NCBI GenBank assembly: GCA_019423635.1
Contig: JAHZBA010000002.1
Coordinates: forward strand, 62,001-126,000
Direction: 5' to 3'
From: Clostridiales bacterium
GTDB lineage: Bacteria; Bacillota; Clostridia; Oscillospirales; Oscillospiraceae
DNA: 64,000 nucleotides
Made by a program: the position numbers and the translations under genes. The notes beneath the pieces were generated by a model. The model had not been told where the DNA came from. It saw nothing but the letters and a program-made list of their open reading frames with translations, and made no database searches. Of this stretch, positions 49,574 through 56,379 are shown in pieces (position 1 is the stretch's first letter; every line of letters starts with the position of its first letter).

Positions 49574-50076
49574 TGAATGGCAGCATTGCACCCCCCATTT
49601 TCTCTTTTTCTGGGCGCAGAAAAAGAGAAAACGGGCCGTGCACGGTCCAAAAGAGAAAAAGACGCTGGTGGCGAGAACTTGCCCTGCGGTCAAGTTTCGC
49701 CAATACGAGGGTTGTCCCCGCCCGGCTTGGGAAGAGCCTTGCAAGCCCCTGCTGGCGCGCGCCGTCCCGCTCAGTTGAAGGAGCCTTGACCCGCGTGAAG
49801 AGACTTCCGGCGGAGGCTGTTGGGTGGTTGACGGACGGTCCCTGCTTCTCTTTCCGCGCTTTCCGCTTCGCTAAGCGCTGGCCCGGAGCTCCGTGGGGCC
49901 TGCCCCTGGTCAGGCCATCCTCTTGCCTCTCCCTCTGGGAGAGGTGGCGCCGCCGCAGGCGGTGACGGAGAGGGTTTCCCCGTCTCACCCCCCGGCCTCT
50001 TCGTAGGGCGCGACGACCTCGGCGCGCCGCTTCCTCCCATCTCCCCTCACGATCTGCGCCGACGCCTCGACTGATC
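49574..50076. other. Gene-free 500-bp repeat-rich region
   Basis: No credible gene. It holds a perfect 14-bp stem TTTTCTCTTTTTCT / AGAAAAAGAGAAAA around GGGCGC (about 49599-49632), probably the trmD terminator. A stem-rich block CTCTCCCTCTGGGAGAGGTG ... GTGACGGAGAGGG lies near 49926-49973. A copy of GTAGGGCGCGACGACCTCGG followed by CGCGCC is at 50003-50030. These are typical dispersed intergenic repeats. Confidence 0.65.
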
Positions 50077-50460
50077 TTAATCCTCCTCGTCTGTCCCCTC
50101 GTACTTCTCAAGGAACTCCTCCAGGAAGCTGCTGCGGGTCTCTTCATCCATCAGGGTCTCCAAAATCGCGGAAAGCCGGCGGCGGCTTTCCGTTTTTTCG
50201 TAGTCCGTCAAGGCCATGTCGCTGTGCGACTTCTTCGGGTTGTCCGGCCCGTACACCACGTCGCTGACAACGTCACTGCAAAGATACTCCAACATCTCCT
50301 CCGGCGTCTCCAGAACAATCGCCCCTTCATCGGGGGCATCTATCAGAAGCCGCAGGTAGCCCATCCGCTCCGAATACAGAATCTCAAAGGTGTCCTGTTC
50401 CTGGATATAGCTCTTGAAGGCCTCGTAAATCGCATCCAGTTCTTTTTTGTTGTTGTTCAT
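50077..50460 (-). CDS. Unknown acidic protein divergent from an XRE regulator
   Basis: A 127-aa, strongly acidic helical protein (last residues EKYEGTDEED). No recognised domain, signal or TM. ATG at 50460 has TTTGGAGG upstream; a near-consensus promoter (TTGATA-N17-TATAAT, 50518-50490) overlaps operator-like repeats. Its divergent partner is a small XRE regulator, so it is probably a regulated target. A two-component toxin/antitoxin reading is possible, but no toxin fold is visible. Confidence 0.75.
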   Translation of the reverse strand: MNNNKKELDAIYEAFKSYIQEQDTFEILYSERMGYLRLLIDAPDEGAIVLETPEEMLEYLCSDVVSDVVYGPDNPKKSHSDMALTDYEKTESRRRLSAILETLMDEETRSSFLEEFLEKYEGTDEED

Positions 50461-50486
50461 AAAATCAACCTCCAAATCAATAATAA

Positions 50487-50543
50487 TGTATTATACAAAA
50501 TTTCTCTAGTTATATCAATACATAGATTTGAATGTTTGATACA
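50487..50543. promoter_or_regulatory. Promoter and operator-like repeats between the XRE gene and its neighbour
   Basis: TGTATTATACA (50487-50497), a perfect 11-bp palindrome, covers the minus-strand -10 (TATAAT, 50495-50490) of the promoter whose -35 TTGATA is at 50518-50513. A related TGTTTGATACA is at 50533-50543, and TGTATTGATA lies on the minus strand near 50513-50522. Three related half-site patterns in AT-rich DNA suggest sites for the XRE protein. Confidence 0.6.
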
Positions 50544-50569
50544 TTTATTTTCGGTAAGGGGGCGATTTT

Positions 50570-50947
50570 ATGAAAACTATCATAGACCGCCTTCGGGATT
50601 TGCGGGAGGATCACGATAAATCCCAGAAAGAGATTGCAGCGGTTTTGGGAATTGCCCAACAATACTATTCTGTATATGAACGCGGCGAACGGGAACTTCC
50701 CCTGCGTCACTTCATAAAACTGGCGGAGTACTACGGCGTCTCCGCGGATTACCTGATGGGCCGGTGCTCCTATGAGGAAAAGAACCCCCTGGACACGGTG
50801 TACCTGACCCGGGACTGCTCCTGCGGAAAGCTGATTCAGGATACGCTCTCCCTCAGCGAACACGGCCGGGCGGCGGTTGTGGAGTACGTGGAGCTGCAAA
50901 AGCTGCGGGAGGAGAAGCTGCAAAAATCCGGTCAAACGCCCAAATAA
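50570..50947 (+). CDS. XRE-family HTH transcriptional regulator
   Basis: A 125-aa regulator. The N-terminal HTH_3 domain (RLRDLREDHDKSQKEIAAVL, IAQQYYSVYERGERELPLRH) is followed by a helical C-terminal part with a CSCG motif and a charged end. ATG at 50570 has AAGGGGG upstream. It is divergent from the 50077-50460 gene with operator-like repeats between. Confidence 0.9.
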   Translation: MKTIIDRLRDLREDHDKSQKEIAAVLGIAQQYYSVYERGERELPLRHFIKLAEYYGVSADYLMGRCSYEEKNPLDTVYLTRDCSCGKLIQDTLSLSEHGRAAVVEYVELQKLREEKLQKSGQTPK

Positions 50948-51267
50948 GCCTCCCAATTCCGCATTTCCATGGCGGATCGGGCCGCTCCCCCGCCGTCCTC
51001 CGTAGGGCGCGACGACCCGGCGCGCCGCTTTGCGGGTCTGAGCCACAGCCCGGTGCGCCGGGAAATGCTTTCGCTCCGGTAAAACGGTACCGGGAAAAAC
51101 CTCCGGACCAGCGAAACGGCGCGCCGAGTCGTGGCCCAGGCCAGCTTCTCTTGGCCCGTTGGGCCAATTCACCTCCTCGCGCCCTGCGCACATCGGAACA
51201 CAGAAGCGAATAGGGCAAAGAAACAGCCCGCCTGTCAGAAGCTCTGACAGGCGGGCTTGCTGTAGAT
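50948..51267. other. Gene-free stretch with dispersed repeats and terminator
   Basis: Contains GTAGGGCGCGACGACCCGGC followed by GCGCC (51002-51027). Its inverted, interrupted partner lies at 51118-51186, where about 40 bp including TTGGCCCGTTGGGCCAATTC split the motif. A terminator hairpin is at 51225-51257. No gene. Confidence 0.65.
51225..51257 (-). terminator. Terminator of the 51268-51819 gene
   Basis: Perfect 15-bp stem AGCCCGCCTGTCAGA / TCTGACAGGCGGGCT with a 3-nt loop; on the minus strand it is followed by GTTTCTTTG. It begins 11 bp past the minus-strand stop. Confidence 0.85.
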
Positions 51268-51819
51268 TCAGATGTACCACTCCAGGGACTCGTTCTGCCA
51301 TGAGGCCGCCGCCTGCTCCGCCAGGGGGCACTCCAGCAGCACGATGGTATACTCGCAGTCGCAGTAAACGCAGTCCTCCCACACGGCCAGCCGGAGGCCC
51401 CGGGGCTCCAGCACCCGGTTGAGGTCCGTCACGGCCTCCTTGAAGTTGTCAAAGTCGCCGCAGTCCGTGGAGATGACCTCCCGGTTGATGATCTCCAGGA
51501 GCTCCGGGGAGGCCAGGTCCTTCCCCTCGAAGAAGTCCGTCAGCGGCTCCGTCAGGTCCTCCTCATAGCCGCCCACCTGGAGGCCGTACCCCCTCGCGCA
51601 CAGGAACGCCGCGCAGAAGCACTCCCGGTCCAGCCGGTCCTGGCTGGAGAAGTCCAGAAACTCCGCCTCGTCCCTCAAGAACAAGATCCCGTGCACAATC
51701 ACCTGATTCCGCTCATAGAACGCAGACGCCTCTCCCCGCTCCAGCAGGTCCAGAGACTCCTCCAGCTCCGTCCGCTCCGCCGGGGACAGCAGCTGGTTTG
51801 CCAAGTCCATCATCTTCAT
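51268..51819 (-). CDS. Unknown acidic protein
   Basis: A 183-aa acidic, cytosolic protein without a recognised domain. Possible features are an N-terminal helix-loop (NQLLSPAERTELEESLDLLE) and a C-terminal cysteine pair in EDCVYCDCEYTIVLLECP. ATG at 51819 has CAGGAGG upstream. The LURP-one-related gene and an M18 peptidase precede it on the same strand (gap 35 bp), so co-transcription is likely. Confidence 0.75.
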   Translation of the reverse strand: MKMMDLANQLLSPAERTELEESLDLLERGEASAFYERNQVIVHGILFLRDEAEFLDFSSQDRLDRECFCAAFLCARGYGLQVGGYEEDLTEPLTDFFEGKDLASPELLEIINREVISTDCGDFDNFKEAVTDLNRVLEPRGLRLAVWEDCVYCDCEYTIVLLECPLAEQAAASWQNESLEWYI

Positions 51820-51854
51820 GGTGTTGCCTCCTGTTCTGTATTGATATTTGGGTC

Positions 51855-52328
51855 TCACCCATTCCTGGAACACTTCTCCGCGTCAATGGCCAGCACCAGC
51901 ATCAGCGCCCGCAGGGCGTCCGCGGGCCTCGCCACGTCGATGACATAGGTGTCTGTCCAGTGAAACGGCTCTTTTGTGATGGATGCCACCTGATACCCGC
52001 AGCCATCCCACACGGTATAGTCCCACTCCAGAAAGCTCCCCTCCACCTGCCAGCCGCTGCAGTCCACCTCAAAGCGCGGGGTGAAGAGGGTAAAGGCCTT
52101 GCGGATGCAGCCCACGTAGGCGTCCCCCTCGTACAGCTCAAACTGGGGCAGGAAGGTCAGCACCCGCTCCTTCACGGTGCCGATGTGGTTTCCGGCGGCG
52201 TCCAGAATGTGGAGGCAGTGGCCCCAGGAGAGCTTGCCCTCCACGGTGTAGACCGTCTCCCCCGCCTCGCCGTAGATGTCGTAGCTGTCAAACCAGGAGA
52301 ACATCCGCTGCTTGAAATAAAGCCTCAC
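51855..52328 (-). CDS. LURP-one-related (YxjI-like) protein
   Basis: A 157-aa Tubby-like beta-barrel protein of the LURP-one-related/YxjI family. Signature pieces are MRLYFKQRMFSWFDSYDIYG, TVYTVEGKLSWGHCLHILD, HIGTVKERVLTFLPQFELY and the C-terminal DVARPADALRALMLVLAID. The function of bacterial members is unknown; membrane-lipid or scramblase-like roles are suggested for the fold. ATG at 52328 overlaps the M18 peptidase stop by 4 bp. Confidence 0.9.
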   Translation of the reverse strand: MRLYFKQRMFSWFDSYDIYGEAGETVYTVEGKLSWGHCLHILDAAGNHIGTVKERVLTFLPQFELYEGDAYVGCIRKAFTLFTPRFEVDCSGWQVEGSFLEWDYTVWDGCGYQVASITKEPFHWTDTYVIDVARPADALRALMLVLAIDAEKCSRNG

Positions 52329-53623
52329 AGCTCCACCCCCGCCGGACCGAATTGGAGACGCCGGGAGAAATAGGCCTCCATGGCCTGGATCAGATACTCC
52401 ATATCCTTGGCTCCGGCCACCTCATAGGCCGCGTGCATGGCCAGCTGAGGCAGGCCGATGTCCACGCTGTGGACGGAGAGATGGGCGGTGCTGATGTTGC
52501 CAAGCGTAGAGCCGCCGGGGAGGTCCGCCCGGTTGCTGTAGCGCTGCACCGGCACGCCGACGCCGGCACAGATCTCCCGGAACACCGCGTCGGACAGTGC
52601 GTCGGTGGTATAGCGCTGGGCGGCGCTGTACTTGACCACGAGGCCCTTGTTGAGCACCGGGGCCTCCTGGCCGTCGGCGTATTCCGGGTGGGCCGGGTGA
52701 ATGGCGTGGGCGTTGTCCGCCGACACCAGGAAGCTGTTCGCAACCATTTTCCGGTACAACTCTCCATAGTACCCCAGTTTGTCGCTGAGCCGCTCCAGGG
52801 TGTCCGTCAAAAAGGTGGAGTCCGCCCCCTGGCGGGTGCCGCTGCCCACCTCCTCGTTGTGGAACACCGCCAGCACCGGCATACTGCCGCTCTCCTTCGC
52901 CGCCAGGAAGCCCTGGAGGCAGCCATACACGCACAGGAGGTCGTCCAGCCGGGGGCCGGCCAGGAACTCCTGATCCAGCCCCGTCAAAACCGCCGGGGTC
53001 CGGGGGTAGAGGTAGAGGTCCCAGGCCAGCAGGTCCGCCTCCGCCGCGCCGGCGGTCTTAGCAATCAGGCTGCGGAAGCCCCCTGGCTCCTTCCCCTCCG
53101 CAAAGAGGGGGAGCAGGTCCACGTTGGGCTTCAGGGCGGCGCCCTTGTTCACCTCCCGGTCCATGTGAATGGCAAGACTGGGCATCACCAGCAGGTCCCG
53201 GTCCACGTTCACCCGGCGGGAGACGATCCGCCCGTCCCTCCGGACCATGACCCGGCCCGCTACGGACAGGGGGCGGTCCAGCCAGGAGCGCTGGATCATG
53301 CCGCCGTAGGGCTCCACGCTGAGCCGCAGGCAGTTCCCGGCAGAGGGGACCTCCGCCGTCTCCCGGATCTTGAAGGAGGGGGAGTCGCTGTGGGCGGCGG
53401 CGATCCGAAAGCTGAAGAAGGTCTCCCGGGGCACCCGGAAGGCAATCAGGCTGGCGTCCCCCCGCAGGACATAGTACCCTCCGCCCGGAGCCACGTCCCA
53501 GGCCTGGGACTCCCAGAGGCGGGTAAAGCCCGCCTTCTCCAGGGCCGCCGCGGTGTTGGCCGCCGCGTGGTAGCAGCTGGGGCTGGTGTTGAGAAAATTC
53601 AGCAAATCCGCTGTCTGATTCAT
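52325..53623 (-). CDS. M18 family aminopeptidase
   Basis: A 432-aa tetrahedral-type zinc aminopeptidase with acidic-residue preference in characterised members. Metal-binding and catalytic segments are present: AAHSDSPSFKIRE (His, Asp), FHNEEVGSGTRQGADS (Glu-Glu), ADNAHAIHPAHPEY, and the C-terminal MHAAYEVAGAKD histidine. ATG at 53623 precedes MNQTADLLNFLNTSPSCYHA, the usual family start. A promoter with TTGCAC-N16-TATAAT lies upstream on the minus strand (53731-53704). Confidence 0.94.
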   Translation of the reverse strand: MNQTADLLNFLNTSPSCYHAAANTAAALEKAGFTRLWESQAWDVAPGGGYYVLRGDASLIAFRVPRETFFSFRIAAAHSDSPSFKIRETAEVPSAGNCLRLSVEPYGGMIQRSWLDRPLSVAGRVMVRRDGRIVSRRVNVDRDLLVMPSLAIHMDREVNKGAALKPNVDLLPLFAEGKEPGGFRSLIAKTAGAAEADLLAWDLYLYPRTPAVLTGLDQEFLAGPRLDDLLCVYGCLQGFLAAKESGSMPVLAVFHNEEVGSGTRQGADSTFLTDTLERLSDKLGYYGELYRKMVANSFLVSADNAHAIHPAHPEYADGQEAPVLNKGLVVKYSAAQRYTTDALSDAVFREICAGVGVPVQRYSNRADLPGGSTLGNISTAHLSVHSVDIGLPQLAMHAAYEVAGAKDMEYLIQAMEAYFSRRLQFGPAGVEL

Positions 53624-53703
53624 AGATGACCTCCCTGTGTCTCATAAAACCCGGAGGCGCCCTTCCGGAATCCCGGCGCCTTCCACACTTTTGGATAAAT
53701 TCC

Positions 53704-53743
53704 ATTATAACACATTGCTCTCCAGGTGCAATCATGATAAAAT
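53704..53743. promoter_or_regulatory. Divergent overlapping promoters
   Basis: Minus strand: TTGCAC (53731-53726), 16-bp spacer, TATAAT (53709-53704) for the M18 gene. Plus strand: TTGCTC (53715-53720), 17-bp spacer, TAAAAT (53738-53743) for the exonuclease. The two promoters overlap and should compete. Confidence 0.65.
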
Positions 53744-53782
53744 GATTTTATTCCGAAGATTGAAAGAAAGAGATTATGACCC

Positions 53783-54730
53783 ATGATTATCATCGACCTG
53801 GAATGGAACCGCAGCTATGACAAGATTCCCCTGGAGGAGATTTTGCAGATCGGCGCCGTGCGGATCGACCATCTGGGCGGAAAAATTCTGGACACCTTCT
53901 CCGTGTTCATCCGCCCCCGCGTCCACAAAAAGCTCAACCGCACCGCCAAAACCCTGCCGGAGCTCCAGCGCTCCCTGCGCTCCACGGTGGACTTCGCCTC
54001 CGCCCTGGGGGCCTTCCTGGACTGGAGCCGCGGCGAGACGGTCTTTGCCGACTGGGGCGGCGACGACTTCGAGGTGCTGCGGCAGAACTGTGCCTACTGG
54101 GGCCTCCCGGCCCCCCGGCCTGTGCAGCTGATCGACCTGCAGGCGGCCTTCTCCCTGCGCCTGGGCACCGGACAGGGCATCGCCCTGTACCGGGCGGTGG
54201 AGTACTGCGGCATCCCTGCCCCCTTTACTTACCACAACGCCCTCAACGACGCCATGTACACCGCCCTGGTCTCCGCCTGGATCGCCCCGGAGACATTGTC
54301 GCTGCTGGCCTATCCCAAAGAGGTCCGCCGCGTGGCGGACGGCCCGGACTTCCCGCCCCAGCCCCGGCGGCAGGTGGGCCCCTTCCCCACGCCCCAGGCC
54401 GCCCTCAACGGCCGGGCCGCCCGGCGGCAGGTGTGCCCCCTCTGCGGCGAGCCGGTGTGGATTCGCCGCTGGTACTCCTCCAGCCCGGACCGCTATTACG
54501 CGGACTTTCGCTGCCACACCCACGGCAGCTTCCTCTGCCGCCTGACCCTCTCCCCCACGGAGAGCGGCCAGTGGCAGGGCCGGCTGGCCGTGCCCAGCGT
54601 CACCCCCACGCTGCTGCGGGAGTTCGACGGGGCCTTCCAGGCCCGGGCCGTGGACTGCAAGGGCGGCGGCAAGCGCCATAAAAAGCGCCGCCGGCACCCC
54701 CGCGCCCCCTCCCCGGAGTCCCGTGTGTGA
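53783..54730 (+). CDS. DEDD-type 3'-5' exonuclease with C-terminal zinc ribbon
   Basis: A 315-aa nuclease. The RNase T/DnaQ fold has Exo I IDLEWN (Asp-x-Glu), a central Asp in FADWGGDDFEVL and Exo III YHNALNDAMYTA (His and Asp). After residue about 205 comes an unusual C-terminal module with CPLCGEPVWIRRWY and CHTHGSFLCRL, probably a zinc ribbon. The tail is very basic (KRHKKRRRHPR). The substrate (RNA or ssDNA) is unknown. ATG at 53783 follows an A/G-rich AAAGAAAGAGA leader. Confidence 0.87.
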   Translation: MIIIDLEWNRSYDKIPLEEILQIGAVRIDHLGGKILDTFSVFIRPRVHKKLNRTAKTLPELQRSLRSTVDFASALGAFLDWSRGETVFADWGGDDFEVLRQNCAYWGLPAPRPVQLIDLQAAFSLRLGTGQGIALYRAVEYCGIPAPFTYHNALNDAMYTALVSAWIAPETLSLLAYPKEVRRVADGPDFPPQPRRQVGPFPTPQAALNGRAARRQVCPLCGEPVWIRRWYSSSPDRYYADFRCHTHGSFLCRLTLSPTESGQWQGRLAVPSVTPTLLREFDGAFQARAVDCKGGGKRHKKRRRHPRAPSPESRV

Positions 54731-54810
54731 GGGAAATTCTCTCTTTGCGGAGAGACCATTTCCCAGGCTGTAAAGGAAGCTCCCCTTGCAGAATCTGTTT
54801 TTTCTCCACT

Positions 54811-54841
54811 GGCCGGCCCCGAAGGGCCGGTCACTTTTTTT
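54811..54841 (+). terminator. Terminator after the exonuclease
   Basis: GGCCGGCCC-CGAA-GGGCCGGTC (one G-T pair) followed by ACTTTTTTT. Confidence 0.85.
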
Positions 54842-54944
54842 GCAAATTCTCCGGCGAATTTCTCAAAACTCCGTCATAACTCGCACATTTCATTGGAATA
54901 CAAGTCTTTGGAAGATTTTTCTGGGCTAAAATTCGGAGACAATG

Positions 54945-54973
54945 TTGACAATCCGGAAAAAAGATGTTACAAT
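54945..54973 (+). promoter_or_regulatory. Consensus sigma-A promoter
   Basis: TTGACA (54945-54950), 17-bp spacer, TACAAT (54968-54973), 31 bp ahead of the 55004 gene. One of the best matches in the window. Confidence 0.85.
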
Positions 54974-55003
54974 TTGGTTACAATTTTTCGAAGGAGTGTT
55001 TTC

Positions 55004-55312
55004 ATGGCAGCAAGCAAGACCGCAAAGCAAGAAGGACTGATGTACAAGGGCCATCCTCTGCGGCGGGTAGACAACCTGATCTACTACGGCACCATGGCCG
55101 ATAAATATATCATCATGATGCAGGTGCTCGATTCCAGGAAGGAGCAGGATCTGACCCTGGCCACCAAGGTCTCCATTCAGTTGCAGCTGACGGACCCGGA
55201 TCTGAAGTCCCGGGACCGGGTGGTCAAGAAGAGTGAGAAAGACAGCCTTTACGCCGCCATGGACATCGCCGCCATCTGGCTGGAGCGTGCCCTGGCCGGA
55301 AAAGAGAAATAA
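55004..55312 (+). CDS. Conserved unknown protein
   Basis: A 102-aa basic protein with no recognised domain. Residues about 20-60 look like a small beta-sheet (HPLRRVDNLIYYGTMADKYI, IMMQVLDSRKEQDL). The end is helical (LYAAMDIAAIWLERALAGKE). ATG at 55004 has GAAGGAG upstream. It has a strong promoter of its own, so high expression is expected. An NlpC/P60 hydrolase gene follows in the same direction. Confidence 0.75.
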   Translation: MAASKTAKQEGLMYKGHPLRRVDNLIYYGTMADKYIIMMQVLDSRKEQDLTLATKVSIQLQLTDPDLKSRDRVVKKSEKDSLYAAMDIAAIWLERALAGKEK

Positions 55313-55441
55313 GGACACAGAGGACAAAAGCCTTTTTTGAAAATTGACGGATCTGTCCTGCTCGGGCGCTCCGTCCACTTTCAAATAAGGCCTGCTTGGA
55401 GCGGGGCGTCCCAAGGCACTCCGCTCAGAAAGGATGTACTG

Positions 55442-56335
55442 ATGAACGTTTTCAAGAAGCTGGCCCGAATTCTTCTGCTCACCACCGTCTCCGCCGCGCT
55501 GCTGGCCGTGTGCGCCGGCGCCGCCGAGTCCCGGCAGGCCATTGCCATCGGCGCCACCACCGGCTCCTCCCTGCGTATGCGGTCCGAGCCCTCTACCGAC
55601 AGCGGCGTGGTCACCATGCTGAACAAGAGCGTGGCCGTGGCCGTGCTGGACGACAGCATCGACGGCTGGTATGAGGTCTCCTACAACGGCAGCACCGGCT
55701 ATGTCTCCGCCGATTTCCTGATCATCGACCAGGACAACGTCTTTGAGTCCTACGGCCGGGTCAACGGCGACGGCGTCAACGTCCGCTCTGCCGCCTCCAC
55801 CGACAGCGAATCCGTGGCCACCGTCAACCGGGGCGCCTCCGTCACCGTCAGCGCCTTTGAGGACGGCTGGTACGCCGTCACCTGCCAGTACGGCACGGAG
55901 GGGTACATCCGCAGCGACTTCCTGGATCTCACCAGCTCCGCCTCCGAGGGCAACAGCAGCATCGTCAGCACCGCCAGCCAGTACCTGGGCACCCGGTATG
56001 TCTACGGCGGCGCCTCTCCCAGCGGCTTTGACTGTTCCGGCTTCACCATGTATATCTATGGCCAGCACGGCTATTCCATCCCCCACAGCGCCACCAGCCA
56101 GTGGCAGAGCGGCATGGGCACCCGGGTCTACAGCATCAGCGAGCTCCAGCCCGGTGATCTGGTGTTCTTCTGCGATCCCAGCCGCGCCCGGGGCAAGGCC
56201 TGCTCTCACGCCGGCATTTACGCCGGCAACGGGCAGATCATTCACTCCTCCTCTTCCCGCAGCAACGGCGTGATCTACAGCGACCTCACCAGCGGCTACT
56301 ACAATACATACTTTGTCGGCGGCATCCATATGTAA
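55442..56335 (+). CDS. Secreted SH3b-SH3b-NlpC/P60 peptidoglycan hydrolase
   Basis: A 297-aa secreted endopeptidase that cuts peptide stems of peptidoglycan. The signal peptide is about residues 1-27 (AVCAGAAES cleavage region). Two SH3b domains follow: SSLRMRSEPSTDSGVVTMLN and DGVNVRSAASTDSESVATVN. The NlpC/P60 domain has catalytic Cys in SGFDCSGFTMY, His in CSHAGIYAGNG and a third polar residue near HSSSSRSNG. ATG at 55442 has AGAAAGGATG upstream. Closed by the hairpin at 56346-56378. Confidence 0.93.
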   Translation: MNVFKKLARILLLTTVSAALLAVCAGAAESRQAIAIGATTGSSLRMRSEPSTDSGVVTMLNKSVAVAVLDDSIDGWYEVSYNGSTGYVSADFLIIDQDNVFESYGRVNGDGVNVRSAASTDSESVATVNRGASVTVSAFEDGWYAVTCQYGTEGYIRSDFLDLTSSASEGNSSIVSTASQYLGTRYVYGGASPSGFDCSGFTMYIYGQHGYSIPHSATSQWQSGMGTRVYSISELQPGDLVFFCDPSRARGKACSHAGIYAGNGQIIHSSSSRSNGVIYSDLTSGYYNTYFVGGIHM

Positions 56336-56345
56336 ACTGAACACG

Positions 56346-56378
56346 AAATTCCCCGCTTGCTCTGCAAGCGGGGAATTT
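56346..56378. terminator. Bidirectional terminator
   Basis: Perfect 15-bp stem AAATTCCCCGCTTGC / GCAAGCGGGGAATTT, loop TCT, with T-rich flanks both ways; between the convergent NlpC/P60 and uvrC genes. Confidence 0.9.
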
Positions 56379-56379
56379 T

